From the NCBI GenBank assembly GCA_900544715.1, contig UQWL01000014.1:1-64000 (forward strand): a stretch of 64,000 nt of DNA. Reading direction: 5' to 3'. A program made the position numbers and the translations under genes. Position 1 is the first letter of the stretch. Each line of letters starts with the position of its first letter. The notes beneath the pieces are model-generated. The model was given only the letters and a program-made list of their open reading frames with translations. It made no database searches and was not told the origin of the DNA. Of the stretch, positions 18,396 to 27,944 are shown piece after piece. This DNA is from an uncultured Oscillospiraceae bacterium. Its GTDB lineage: Bacteria; Bacillota; Clostridia; Oscillospirales; Acutalibacteraceae.

Positions 18396-19445
18396 TCAAA
18401 GCGGCGGGATATCCGCCTGGCCGATATAGCCTGTCACACAGCCTGCAACCGGCGTTTTGCCCACCATATCTGCGCGCGGTGTGATGCGATAACGCCCGCT
18501 GAAAGTTTTACCGTCATAGAGATAATAGGTTCCGCTGAGCTTTCGCGTCGCAGTTTTCGCGGTAGAAGAAGCATAAAGCGAGGCATTGGAAAGCGCGATT
18601 TTCCGCCCTGCCTGATACCGGTTATCCGGCTGAACAGGGGCCGCTCCGCCATTCTGCTCAATGGCTGCCGCATCCACCCATCCATATACGCCTTTGCCAT
18701 CCTGGCTGATCAAATGGTAGGGATGCCTGGCATCGGGGGCCGTCGCCGTTACCTTACACTTGCTCGCACCGCGTGTGGATGCTGCTGCCGTTGCGGTGGA
18801 CGATCCATAGACCTTACCCCCCGCAAACTGGACAATATCGCCCGTGTCGATTTTACCACCCCCGGATGGTTTCGGCGGGCCGGCTGCCTTTTTCTTCAGG
18901 CCGAGGTAGCTGACCGCTGCTTTTGCATACGCTTCGCCGATTGCTTTGAGCTTTGCGTCTGAGTTAATTTTTGCCTGATCCTTTGCGTTGTCCACAAACG
19001 CGTATTCGCCGAGGATGGAGGGAATGTTTGTCCACGAGGCCTGGCGGCACATGCCGAAGTTGTAGTTCGTGTTTGGCCTACTCGCCTTGATGCCCCGGCT
19101 TTTCTGGCCTAGCGCTGTCATTTGGGAAAGAACTGCCTGCGCAAGCGCTTTGGATGGTGCGTGATTATGCCAGTAATAAACCTCGCAGCCTTCCCCACCG
19201 CCGGCATTATAATGGATTTCGAGCACGAGGGAGGGGCATTTCTGCTCCACTTCCTCCATTTTATGTGCGACCGTGCAGCCCTTATCCGCCGTGCGGGCCA
19301 TGATGACGCCGCAGTTGTAGTCCTTCAGGTACTCCCGACAGGCCAGTGCGGTTTTCAGCGTCAGCAGTTTTTCCACATAAACGCCTGCGCATGCGCCGGG
19401 ATCGCTGCCGCCGTGCCCGGCGGCGATGTAGATGGTTGCAGCCAA
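18396..19445 (-). CDS. N-acetylmuramoyl-L-alanine amidase (endolysin)
   Basis: This is the lysis enzyme at the end of the tail cluster. The 349-residue protein begins with an Amidase_3 domain: zinc-binding His11 in AAGHGG, Glu25 and His77 in LEIHYNAG, and the catalytic Glu near 150 in SILGEYAF. Two C-terminal SH3-like modules follow (about 205-270 and 280-330), probably binding the cell wall. There is no signal peptide, as expected for an enzyme released by a holin. It would free the tail particles by lysing the producer. Confidence 0.9.
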   Translation of the reverse strand: MAATIYIAAGHGGSDPGACAGVYVEKLLTLKTALACREYLKDYNCGVIMARTADKGCTVAHKMEEVEQKCPSLVLEIHYNAGGGEGCEVYYWHNHAPSKALAQAVLSQMTALGQKSRGIKASRPNTNYNFGMCRQASWTNIPSILGEYAFVDNAKDQAKINSDAKLKAIGEAYAKAAVSYLGLKKKAAGPPKPSGGGKIDTGDIVQFAGGKVYGSSTATAAASTRGASKCKVTATAPDARHPYHLISQDGKGVYGWVDAAAIEQNGGAAPVQPDNRYQAGRKIALSNASLYASSTAKTATRKLSGTYYLYDGKTFSGRYRITPRADMVGKTPVAGCVTGYIGQADIPPL

Positions 19446-19461
19446 TTCAGATTCCCCTTTC

Positions 19462-19896
19462 TTATTCTAATGGATTTTCTGTGATGATCGGCAGCTCCAG
19501 CAGCTCACGATACATGATTTCCCCATGCCCGTTTCCGCCCAGACCTGCATAGACGGCATAAAGATTCACTAGCCTTTGCCGGACAGAGAGTGGGATGCCT
19601 GGAGCGCCGATATAATCGCGGTAGATTTTATCGAGGCTGTCGTATAACAGCTCGGTGGAAGCCTTTTTGAGTAGCTCGCTGCTTACGATTTTTGCCTGAT
19701 CCGCTTCAATGTGCTGCTCCAGCATGGCAAACATATCCGCGATCTTTTTTTCTGATTCATCCGTCCGGCTGGCGCGCCGGATAAAGCGCGCCAGCTTTTC
19801 CCGAACCGGGCGAATGCATAAGGCGAGGCAGCCGGAGATGGTTGCAATGTTTCCCGCCGCCGCCCCTATGGCTTTCAATAGTTCTAATGGATCCAT
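19462..19896 (-). CDS. Membrane-anchored phage protein, holin-like
   Basis: The 144-residue protein has one hydrophobic N-terminal segment (about 8-27), then a charged helical body and a C-terminal pattern YAGLGGNGHGEIMYRELLELPI common in small proteins beside phage holin genes. A holin or holin-partner role is inferred from that pattern and from its place between the amidase and another holin-like gene. Confidence 0.55.
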   Translation of the reverse strand: MDPLELLKAIGAAAGNIATISGCLALCIRPVREKLARFIRRASRTDESEKKIADMFAMLEQHIEADQAKIVSSELLKKASTELLYDSLDKIYRDYIGAPGIPLSVRQRLVNLYAVYAGLGGNGHGEIMYRELLELPIITENPLE

Positions 19897-19920
19897 CCAT
19901 TCACCTCCAACCGGCCGGGG

Positions 19921-20262
19921 TTATTCCGTGGAAGAGCCGGATTTTTCACCGAGAAACCGGTCAAGCTGTGTTTTCGCATATGCTTCAATTGCATCAAAAG
20001 CATTTTGGACGATCGTGGAGATCACACTGCGCGGGAAGAAAATCCGTATGGGTGCGGGCAGGATGCGGCAGAGCGCATCCACTACCCATTCAAATTTCTG
20101 ACCGCCCGCTTTGGTGGTATCCGCAAAGGCCTTTTCCGCTTCGCCGATCAGCTGATTGGCCTGCTGCTGAAGCCGGGTGTTTTGCTTCCAATAGAGAGAG
20201 AGGCCGCCAAGTAGAACGAGGCCTGCCGTAATTAAAATTTTGAAAAGTAATTCCCAGTTCAA
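19921..20262 (-). CDS. Phage holin, LLH type
   Basis: 113 residues with a single N-terminal membrane segment (LLFKILITAGLVLLGGLSLY, 5-24), an amphipathic coiled stretch and an acidic C terminus. The shape and the motif of Ala-rich helix after the membrane segment fit the LLH holin family. It would let the amidase reach the cell wall. The start follows AAGGAGG. Confidence 0.7.
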   Translation of the reverse strand: MNWELLFKILITAGLVLLGGLSLYWKQNTRLQQQANQLIGEAEKAFADTTKAGGQKFEWVVDALCRILPAPIRIFFPRSVISTIVQNAFDAIEAYAKTQLDRFLGEKSGSSTE

Positions 20263-20290
20263 AAAAGAACCTCCTTTTTATTCTATAATA

Positions 20291-20370
20291 CCTTCAAACA
20301 TTTGAAACATTGGAAAGATTCCTTCCGCATGGTGGCAACGCCATTTTTTGCGGAGAATCGTTTTGTGATA
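20291..20370 (+). repeat. Palindromic leader-like repeat, copy D
   Basis: A diverged copy with CTTCAAAC-TTTGAAAC, the GGAAA-ATTCC core and the GCCATTTTTTGCGG end. TATAAT at 20284-20289 precedes it. It lies on the + strand, opposite to the tail genes on both sides. Confidence 0.65.
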
Positions 20371-20394
20371 TCAGCCTATCGCATGGCCGGTGCG

Positions 20395-21828
20395 TCAAAC
20401 GGAAACCTTCTCCCACTTGGCGGAGGAGGTACCGGGCAGGATCAGGCATGGGTTCATGTTGTCTTTGCAGAGATAAACGTTGCCGTTATAACTGTAATAT
20501 AGGCCTTTTGTAACAGAGGATGCATATTTAAACGCAATTGGGTTTCGCTTGGTGCCCGATTTCCATACTAAGGCGGCGATTGCATTGCGGATTGCCTGCG
20601 CCGCCGCATCCACCTCAGCCTGTTGATCGATGGAGGGCTTGCTATCCAGCAGGGCTTGGCCTGCTGTTTGGGCGGCTGTTACCGCAGAAAAATCTACGGC
20701 ATCCTCCGGCGTGTACTTTTTCACTTCATTAAGAGCGGCCTTGAGAGCAGTAGTGTCCGCGGCCAGAATGAGGCCGGCAATTGCATTGAGGAGCGCTTGC
20801 GCAGCAGCGTCAACCATGCTTTGTGCATCGGCCTTTGGCCGTGCCGCCAATAGAGCGATACCCTCGGCTCTTGCAGCTGCAAACACAGTGAAATCCACAT
20901 AATTGGAAGCACTGTTGTATTGCGCTGCCTCGTGAACAGCCGCCGAAAGGGCGGCGGTGTTTGCATATACCGTTGTGCTTTCGTCAATCCGGTCCAGCTC
21001 AATCTCATAGAGGTTCAAAGCATGGTTGAGATCTAACTGCTCTTCTCCTAAGGACCCTCCTTCCAGATACAGGCGATAGCGGCCTTCCCAATCAACGGTA
21101 AGATCCTCAAAGAGAAGCGGATAGATTTCTCCCACATTCATGGGGGTATCCTGGATAGACTGCGATACAGCTGGACCGCCAGCATCATCATAGAGGGTTA
21201 CTGTCATTTCATGCGAGAGGCCTAAAACATCGTTGGGGAGCTGTATGCGCACTGTAAGCTGGTAGCGCCCGGGGAACAGATAAAGATATTCCCCTTCGGC
21301 AGCGTATATTTTGGTGGAGACTGGCCCCCAAAGTGTGCAACGTGAGCCGGGCTCTGTGCCATCAGATACGGGGATTTCAAAGTAGCTATCATTGATGTTC
21401 CAATAGCTATGATAAGGCGTATTCGTAAATTCATCCAGGCCTTCAGTGGCAGTCCAATCCACATGCACCATGGGTACAGATACCTCGTGCACAGATCCAC
21501 TGCGGATTTCCAGCACCTTTTCCACCAAAGTGGAAAGCGCCTGGATGCCTGTAACATCGATCCCCTTTGCGCCAAGATTTTGCCGCAGCGATTCCCGTGC
21601 CTGCACCAGCTGCTCCAAGCTGGCGGAATAGGTTGCCCCCTGAGGGATCGGAATGTTTTCCTCCTCCACCGGGCAGGCGGGCAGGGAGGAGGGGATTTCC
21701 AGCACCCGTTCCGCCAACTGGGTAAAGGAGGTGAGGCCATAAGCTGGCACGTTTTTGGCCTCCAGGTTTTCCACCAGGTTTTGTTTGGCTTGTGCGATGG
21801 CAGAAAGCAGCGCCGCTGTTGTGCTCAT
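20395..21828 (-). CDS. Tail fibre or surface-binding protein with FIVAR and chitin-binding-like modules
   Basis: The protein has about 477 residues. Two similar N-terminal helical repeats (about 1-50 and 70-112) are followed by a beta-rich middle. Two FIVAR repeats (about 290-350 and 360-425) each end in A-A-Q-A-(L/I)-x-N-A-I-A. The last 50 residues resemble a ChtBD3-type carbohydrate-binding module (GLYYSYNGNVYLCKDN). It probably contributes to recognising target cells. The start overlaps the stop of the upstream collagen-like gene by TGATG, so the two are translationally coupled. Confidence 0.7.
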   Translation of the reverse strand: MSTTAALLSAIAQAKQNLVENLEAKNVPAYGLTSFTQLAERVLEIPSSLPACPVEEENIPIPQGATYSASLEQLVQARESLRQNLGAKGIDVTGIQALSTLVEKVLEIRSGSVHEVSVPMVHVDWTATEGLDEFTNTPYHSYWNINDSYFEIPVSDGTEPGSRCTLWGPVSTKIYAAEGEYLYLFPGRYQLTVRIQLPNDVLGLSHEMTVTLYDDAGGPAVSQSIQDTPMNVGEIYPLLFEDLTVDWEGRYRLYLEGGSLGEEQLDLNHALNLYEIELDRIDESTTVYANTAALSAAVHEAAQYNSASNYVDFTVFAAARAEGIALLAARPKADAQSMVDAAAQALLNAIAGLILAADTTALKAALNEVKKYTPEDAVDFSAVTAAQTAGQALLDSKPSIDQQAEVDAAAQAIRNAIAALVWKSGTKRNPIAFKYASSVTKGLYYSYNGNVYLCKDNMNPCLILPGTSSAKWEKVSV

Positions 21829-23027
21829 CAAACCGCCTCCCCAACGAGCGCCTGTAAAACGGCGTTCAGGTCGCCAAGGCCCGCCAACTGCGCGTTAAAT
21901 GCGCTCTCTGTGCCAGTGAAGCCGCCAGCCTGCGCTGCCTGGTAAGCGCTTGTGCCGGCGGGGCCCTGTGCTCCGGTTGTGCCTGCCTGCCCCCGTGGCC
22001 CGGTTGCCCCGGCTTCCCCTTTATCGCCGCGAGGAATGGTAAAGTTGAGCACTGGAGAGGAGGCCGTGCCGGAATTGGTGACGGCGGCGTTTGTGCCCGG
22101 CGCGCCCGTGGTTGTTTCACCGACCGCTACGGAAACGCTGCCGCTGCCCGCCCCATCCTGGCCCTTTAGGTTCGGCGTAGTGATCGAGCCGTTTTTATCG
22201 GTGATGGTGAGCTTATACTCCGTGCCCGTGTTGCTTGCGACCGCTACGGTAGGGCTTACTCCGTCCGCACCATCCCTGCCGTTTGTGCCCGCTGGGCCGG
22301 GATCGCCCCTCGGCCCCTGGATACCCGACTCGCCTTTTGGGCCCGTTGCGCCCGGGTCGCCTTTCGGCCCCTGTTCCCCACGCGTGCCGGGCGTACCCTC
22401 GGCGAGGATGCCGGTATCTGTTTCGCCGATGATCCAATGCCGGGTGGCGGTGTCGATATGCGGCGTGACGCCGGGCTGGCCGGGCGCTCCCGGCGCGCCT
22501 GTTTCGCCCGGCTCTCCCTTTTGGCCAGCGGCGGGAACGCCAGTATCCTGCGAGCCGAGGAACCAGTTGCCGTTTGCCCCGATATGGGGCGTGATACCGT
22601 CCCGCGGGGAGGAGAGCGGTGTGTCGGCGGCGGCTTCCTCCCCGGAAACGGCGGATTGAAAGCTGAGGCGTGCGCGAGGGGATTTGCAGAGCAGCACTTC
22701 CTCGCCGTTTTTCTCCTGGCAGCCCTCCACATTGAAAAAGAGGCCTTGCGCGTCGGTCAAATCATGCCAGAGCTTGCAGTAAATCAGGTTGCCGGAGCGG
22801 TATGCGCGGTCACCCTCCACGGCCTCGGTGATCCGGTTGGTCAAAATGCGCTCCTCGTTGCCATACCGGCAGAAGGCGATGCGGTAATATTCAATTTCAG
22901 AAGCGCCCAGTTCCTCCGGCAGGCTGATGATGAGCTGCGTCATCAGATGTTCGCCCCGCCGGCCGGCCAGAGCGCCATCCGGATAGGAAACGGACTGGTT
23001 GGTGAAATCAATGCGTATGGTTCGCAT
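21828..23027 (-). CDS. Baseplate/tail fibre protein with collagen-like repeats
   Basis: A 399-residue protein whose first 100 residues look like a BppU-type baseplate domain. The middle carries several Gly-X-Y collagen-like blocks (for example GEPGETGAPGAPGQPG and GPKGDPGATGPKGESG) separated by small beta modules of the type ITPHIGANGNWFLG. It is a typical trimeric, extended receptor-binding fibre of siphovirus tails in Firmicutes. Confidence 0.8.
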   Translation of the reverse strand: MRTIRIDFTNQSVSYPDGALAGRRGEHLMTQLIISLPEELGASEIEYYRIAFCRYGNEERILTNRITEAVEGDRAYRSGNLIYCKLWHDLTDAQGLFFNVEGCQEKNGEEVLLCKSPRARLSFQSAVSGEEAAADTPLSSPRDGITPHIGANGNWFLGSQDTGVPAAGQKGEPGETGAPGAPGQPGVTPHIDTATRHWIIGETDTGILAEGTPGTRGEQGPKGDPGATGPKGESGIQGPRGDPGPAGTNGRDGADGVSPTVAVASNTGTEYKLTITDKNGSITTPNLKGQDGAGSGSVSVAVGETTTGAPGTNAAVTNSGTASSPVLNFTIPRGDKGEAGATGPRGQAGTTGAQGPAGTSAYQAAQAGGFTGTESAFNAQLAGLGDLNAVLQALVGEAV

Positions 23028-23067
23028 GATGTGTTCATCCTTTCATGTTTATGGAATGGGGAAATTG

Positions 23068-23262
23068 TTATGTCTGCGGCTCGGAAGCATCCGGGGATGC
23101 GGGCTGCTGGGCAAGCGCTTCCAGCTCGGCGAATGCGCCGCGCAGCTGCGCCATGCGCTCCCGGCAGGCCTTGAGCTGCCTGCTTAAGTTCGATTTTTGC
23201 AGCGTCAGGTTGTTATACTCCTGCTGAAGCTCTGCTTTGCGGCGGTTGAAATAGTCCTGCAT
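23068..23262 (-). CDS. Small coiled-coil protein
   Basis: 64 residues, highly charged, with a continuous heptad pattern (YFNRRKAELQQEYNNLTLQ onward). The start follows GGAGG with eight bases spacing; the longer open frame to 23304 has no ribosome site. The function is unknown; small coiled-coil proteins are common between fibre genes. Confidence 0.6.
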   Translation of the reverse strand: MQDYFNRRKAELQQEYNNLTLQKSNLSRQLKACRERMAQLRGAFAELEALAQQPASPDASEPQT

Positions 23263-23282
23263 GTGATGTTCCTCCATTCTGT

Positions 23283-23693
23283 TTATTCCTGCGGTTCGTT
23301 CCACCAGCGTTCGTCCGAGCCGGGGACCGTGGTATTGCCGTCAATCTGTGAGATATAATGTTTGCCGTTGTGTGTCACCTGATCGCCAACGCCATAGGCG
23401 TCGTGCGCACCGGTGGGCTGCACCCAATCGGGCCACTCCTCCAGCGTGATTTGTGTCCAGAGGGTGGGGGCTGTGTTCGGCGAGTTGTCCGCCCGATCCC
23501 AGCAATCCACATTTGCGCGGTAGAGCTGCCCGTCGTGGCGGCGGACGCTGCGCGCGGGGATCAGGCTGCCATCCCCGCACAGCGGATCAAAAACCGATAA
23601 ATAATCCCCGGATGAAAGCAGCTCATCCGGGGCGTTCTGCGCGAGGGTGATATATTTGGCCCGCATGGCGCGGGCTCTGTCGAGGATGCTCAT
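23283..23693 (-). CDS. Tail protein with chitin-binding-like C-terminal module
   Basis: 136 residues. The C terminus (about 90-133) matches a ChtBD3/CBM5-12-like module: AYGVGDQVTHNGKHYIS, then DGNTTVPGSDERWW. The N-terminal part has no known family. It probably binds a cell-surface glycan. The ATG follows GGAGGTG and overlaps the stop of the upstream gene. Confidence 0.7.
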   Translation of the reverse strand: MSILDRARAMRAKYITLAQNAPDELLSSGDYLSVFDPLCGDGSLIPARSVRRHDGQLYRANVDCWDRADNSPNTAPTLWTQITLEEWPDWVQPTGAHDAYGVGDQVTHNGKHYISQIDGNTTVPGSDERWWNEPQE

Positions 23694-24082
23694 GCGCTTT
23701 CACCTCCCATTAGGATATTAGTTGCGGCGGAGAGCTCAGCGTAGGAGGGGGACGGAAGCTCTTCCTCCACATCATCCGTGCAGTCCGCAAATTTTTCAGC
23801 GATTTCGGAATAATGCTCGGTGTCTTGAGATTTGAGTTTGATATCCTCGTAGATCATGCGGAGGATATCGGGCAGCTCGCCGCCAATTTGCAATGGTAGT
23901 TCGCCAATGTAATAATCGCAGATGATTTTTCCCTCTGCCGCCGCTTCTTTGTTGGCATAGACGCAAACGGCATAGTCCCATGCTCTTTTGCGTGGGCTGA
24001 ATTCCACGCGCGTGATTTTTAGATAGGCGTTCGGGACGTGAAAGCCATAGCAGGTTTCCACGTCGGTTTTTAAAAATGCCAT
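23690..24082 (-). CDS. Tail-cluster protein of unknown function
   Basis: 130 residues, soluble and acidic at the C terminus (ADCTDDVEEELPS). I recognise no family. The N-terminal part (FHVPNAYLKITRVEF) looks like a beta-sheet domain. It starts at ATG 24082 after AAAGGAGG, directly after the large tail protein, and overlaps the next gene by four bases. Confidence 0.6.
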   Translation of the reverse strand: MAFLKTDVETCYGFHVPNAYLKITRVEFSPRKRAWDYAVCVYANKEAAAEGKIICDYYIGELPLQIGGELPDILRMIYEDIKLKSQDTEHYSEIAEKFADCTDDVEEELPSPSYAELSAATNILMGGESA

Positions 24083-24098
24083 TTTATGACCTCCTTTA

Positions 24099-27000
24099 TC
24101 ATGGCTCGACGGCAATCCACTGAACAGCGGTGTAGCCGTCTGATGTTTTGGAGTTTCTTTGCACGATGACTTTTGCGCTGTTTGCCGTAGGATTTCCACC
24201 GAGTGATGCGTTTACATTGTAGGGACCAGCAGTTCGGGCGACAACGACGACACGCGGAGCCTTTGAAAAGGCCGGATAAAAAGAAATCGTTTCTTCACCG
24301 GTGTAGACGCTACCGGATAAGGAACCGTTTGGAACCAGTATTTCTCCGCATTGGATATTTTTTTTGCTATATATTTCGTAATAACTTGCGGTTATTGTGT
24401 CGGCATCTAAATTAACTTGGGTTTGATTGGATTCTGAAAAATATTGAGCCCATATTCCGGCAGCATGATCTTGGTTTGGATCGTGCACAATAAGAGCCGT
24501 TTCTCTTAATCCTGTGCCACCCTTATTATCTAATCCAAAGGCGGCTCCGAAGCAGTCTCCAAAGTACTTTCCAAAAACGTCAACAAATCTAACTCCTGCC
24601 AGCCCAGGCAAGTTGTTCGGGCCAGCTCCGAATCCGCTAAAGGTGGCAGATGTACCAACTCCTGTTTCGATATCAGTAGCTGTTGGCTTAGCTACAAAGC
24701 TACCCGTCATCTCCGCATTCTTCCCCACGATCTTCCCATTGTTCAAATCAAAATAGGATTGACCGTCTACTGACCGGATGACTCCATCCACGATCATTTC
24801 TCCACCGGAACATTTTCTGATTCTTACGTCCCGCACATAAACCGGCGGCGTTCCAGCCACTGTGTTTTCGAGATTGATTCTCCAATACTGCGGAATACGG
24901 GATACATCCGGTGTTTTATTAATGGTTATCTTACCAGTATACTTTTGGACGGTGCCTGTGCCGGTGAAAACAGGAAGATTGGAGATGAATTCGTAAATGT
25001 CTGAATTGGTTCCTGCGTCGTGCTTTTTCACTTCGTATGCCATGACTGTTGTGACAGTTAGTCTTCTGCTGGCTGGAATAATGGCTGTCAATTCCAGATA
25101 ATAGGAGTCCCCTTGTTTGAAGTCGGTATTATAACCTCGTACAATTTCCTGACTACTGTATTGCGTTGTGCCGATATTGAAATATTTTACTCCACTAACA
25201 GTAGCAACAGGAATACCACAAGGGTTGCTGTCAGGGTTTTTCTGGACTAGATTTGTATAATCGCCAATCATCATTTTGTCTGCTGTGATAGATTTGGCGG
25301 CAATCTTATCCGCAGTTATGGCACCAGAGGAGAGTTTGTCTGTCGTGATAGAATTTGCTAATATTTTGTCTGCTGTGACGGCACCGTCCTTAATCATAAC
25401 ATCTGTAGTCATCCGGTATAGCTTTAAGTCACGCTGATAGAACGGAAGAGTGGCTACACTTTCCGCTATTTCGCAGGTAAAGTGCCATTGCGTACATTTG
25501 CGAGATGAATCCGGAGCTTGTGAGATGGCAATTTGACCGAAGTAGTCTGTGAATATATCGCCTTTACTGGTGATGGTCAAAGTTCCTAAATTGGTGTAGT
25601 TTGGTTTTCCGGCTTCAAAATCATAATAGGCGCGAAAGAAGGCAACTATTTTTTTGCCTGCGGGTATTTTTCCATAAAACGAGAAATAGTAGCTGTCCCC
25701 CAAATCAAAATCAATGTTTGATCCACGGACATAATTGATAAAACCGTAGGGGGCTATTTGTGATGGGTTTTCATCTATTCCATTCGCGCGAAAATAAAGT
25801 TTGCCTTCTACCGCTTCTGTTTGAATACCGTCGGGGTTCATTTCAGGGTGCGCCTGGATCAGATTTGTCGGGTCACCGATCTTCAATTGACTCGCAGAGA
25901 TACTATTGGCCTTAATAATATTGCCCTCGATTTCACCGCTCACCTTCAACTTTTCTCCGATAATCAGATCGCCCATGAGCAGCTTGGCGTTCAGGCCGTA
26001 TAGATAATTCTTCCCGTCCGGGGTGGTCACCCCATCCGGCAGCAGGTTTTTGCCCAGCACGGTTTCCGTCGATTCAAAATCATCCGTCGAGAAGGCGATG
26101 GCGTTATTGGTGATTTTTAAAACCTCGTTCTCATAGTCGCCGGTTGGAAGGCCGTCTTCGCCGATGATCTCCCTGCGGCCGCTGATGCCGGATGCGTCGA
26201 TGACCATCACCTGGTTATCCGCATTGACCACCATGTTGTGCGTGAGGTTGATGGATTCATCCCTCAACTCCGCCAGATGGTCGAGCTCGTCTTTTTGCTG
26301 CTTAAAATCAAAGGTAGTGCGCAGGTATTCAACCGTGCTCGCCGTTTTGGCGATGGAGCCGCCGACCAGATCCTGAAACAACGCGCTCGGGTCGCTGAGC
26401 TTGTAGCGGTTGCCGAAGGTGAGGGAGAGGGAGCGGCCATCGTAATCCACTGCCATTTCGAGCAGCAGGAGGCTTGCAATATCTCCCTCCTGCCGATCAG
26501 CCTTTGGCAGGCGGACGTCGATCAGACAGCCGGATTTGAGCTGGCTGGTCAAGTGGGCAAACTCCTTTTGGAACACGAAGCTTGCGGCCTCCACGGAATA
26601 TTCATAGCGCGGCGTGGAGATGGTTTTGAGCAGGTTTTGCGCCTTCTGGTAGAGCTCCAGCGCCTGGGCCTGCACTTCTTCATAGGTCATGTTATCCTGC
26701 TTTGTGATGTTTTCTTCCGTATACGCTCCCTGCTGGATGAAGCGGGAGAGCACCTCCATCTCCGCGGGCGTGAACACGGATTCCAAGCGCACCTGTTTTT
26801 GCAGCGCCAAAAGCTTATTGTTCTCTGCATTGAGCTGTGTTTGAAGAGAGGCGAGCGCGCTCTCCGCCGTGCTCAGCGCCGATTTTGCCGCAAGGATTTG
26901 CGGATGCAGGGCCGCGAGGTTCGCGTTCTTTTGCTCCTGCGACGCCGTATCGCTGATGATGGCGGATTGCTGCACCTGCAGGTTGGAAAGCTCCTGCTTG

Positions 27001-27944
27001 AGGCGCGTGATCTCGCCTTCCTTTTCGGATTTTTTTCCCTGAAGTCTGCTGATTTCCGCGCGCTGTTTCTGAAAGGCGCTATCTGCCGAGCTCATGAGGG
27101 ATTCCACATGGGCCTGCCAGTTTTTTACCTTTTCGATCAGCGCGGCATCCATCCACTCCGTTGTAGCATAGTAGCTGAAATTGTAGATCAGGTTGGTGCC
27201 CAAGGGATTCACGCTGAGGATATCAAGCTTGTTGCCGCCCTTGACGAGCAGGGCCGTTTTGATCTCGTCGGATTTGGTGCGCAGGGTCAGGCCCTGGAGC
27301 ACATCCTCGGTGGAAAGGCAGATGCCAGTGCGGTTATCGTATTGATAGCGGTCGTAAACACGGATGACGCGGTTCAATATGTCAAATTCAAACAGGCATT
27401 CATACGCCTCCTCCAATTCCGTCATGAGGAAGGCGTAAACCGTTTGATCGGTTGTGTCAAAGGTGCGGGAGCGCGCGGCAACGGCGGCGGGGATGCCGTC
27501 CGTATCCAGCCGCCAGGAGGGGAGGCGCTTCATAATATCCGAGAGCAGGGAGTTTTTGGGGTCGCTGTCGTCCCCGCTGTAAAACCGGAAGGTGCCCTCA
27601 TAGTAGCCGAGCTGGATGTTATTCAGCTCATATTCGCAGGAGGAGGCCTCCACGGTTTTGATTGTGTCGTTTCCCTCCTCGGAAACGGACACATCGGTGA
27701 TGACGAAATAGCCGATCCCCTCCACCAGCAGGTAGCGGAAGGGTTCCACCTGCTCATAAACGGGGCAGCGGCACTCCTCTGCGCCGCGCTGGATGGTAAA
27801 GGAGAGGTCGGACAGATCGTTAAACCGGATATTCATCTGCCGGTCGGAAAGGTTGGAGAGGATGCCGAGCGCGCGGCCATCCGGGTTGCAGAGTGTGATC
27901 TGCGGGATTTCAAAATTCCCGAAGGAATCAAATTGTGCAAGCAA
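24099..27944 (-). CDS. Tail-associated tip protein (Tal-like) with C-terminal lectin-like domain
   Basis: The 1281-residue protein follows the distal tail gene, the usual place for Tal/tail-spike proteins. The first 400 residues form the hub-like domain; a coiled coil lies at about 290-400. From about 690 on there are two related carbohydrate-binding-like modules (each starts IGDxTNLxQ and contains GDSYY), separated by ADKI repeats such as SGAITADKIAAKSITADKM. The C terminus resembles an H-type lectin (SFYPAFSKAPRVVV). The base composition of 24.2-25.9 kb is visibly richer in A and T than the hub part, suggesting that the binding end was swapped in. Confidence 0.75.
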   Translation of the reverse strand: MLAQFDSFGNFEIPQITLCNPDGRALGILSNLSDRQMNIRFNDLSDLSFTIQRGAEECRCPVYEQVEPFRYLLVEGIGYFVITDVSVSEEGNDTIKTVEASSCEYELNNIQLGYYEGTFRFYSGDDSDPKNSLLSDIMKRLPSWRLDTDGIPAAVAARSRTFDTTDQTVYAFLMTELEEAYECLFEFDILNRVIRVYDRYQYDNRTGICLSTEDVLQGLTLRTKSDEIKTALLVKGGNKLDILSVNPLGTNLIYNFSYYATTEWMDAALIEKVKNWQAHVESLMSSADSAFQKQRAEISRLQGKKSEKEGEITRLKQELSNLQVQQSAIISDTASQEQKNANLAALHPQILAAKSALSTAESALASLQTQLNAENNKLLALQKQVRLESVFTPAEMEVLSRFIQQGAYTEENITKQDNMTYEEVQAQALELYQKAQNLLKTISTPRYEYSVEAASFVFQKEFAHLTSQLKSGCLIDVRLPKADRQEGDIASLLLLEMAVDYDGRSLSLTFGNRYKLSDPSALFQDLVGGSIAKTASTVEYLRTTFDFKQQKDELDHLAELRDESINLTHNMVVNADNQVMVIDASGISGRREIIGEDGLPTGDYENEVLKITNNAIAFSTDDFESTETVLGKNLLPDGVTTPDGKNYLYGLNAKLLMGDLIIGEKLKVSGEIEGNIIKANSISASQLKIGDPTNLIQAHPEMNPDGIQTEAVEGKLYFRANGIDENPSQIAPYGFINYVRGSNIDFDLGDSYYFSFYGKIPAGKKIVAFFRAYYDFEAGKPNYTNLGTLTITSKGDIFTDYFGQIAISQAPDSSRKCTQWHFTCEIAESVATLPFYQRDLKLYRMTTDVMIKDGAVTADKILANSITTDKLSSGAITADKIAAKSITADKMMIGDYTNLVQKNPDSNPCGIPVATVSGVKYFNIGTTQYSSQEIVRGYNTDFKQGDSYYLELTAIIPASRRLTVTTVMAYEVKKHDAGTNSDIYEFISNLPVFTGTGTVQKYTGKITINKTPDVSRIPQYWRINLENTVAGTPPVYVRDVRIRKCSGGEMIVDGVIRSVDGQSYFDLNNGKIVGKNAEMTGSFVAKPTATDIETGVGTSATFSGFGAGPNNLPGLAGVRFVDVFGKYFGDCFGAAFGLDNKGGTGLRETALIVHDPNQDHAAGIWAQYFSESNQTQVNLDADTITASYYEIYSKKNIQCGEILVPNGSLSGSVYTGEETISFYPAFSKAPRVVVVARTAGPYNVNASLGGNPTANSAKVIVQRNSKTSDGYTAVQWIAVEP

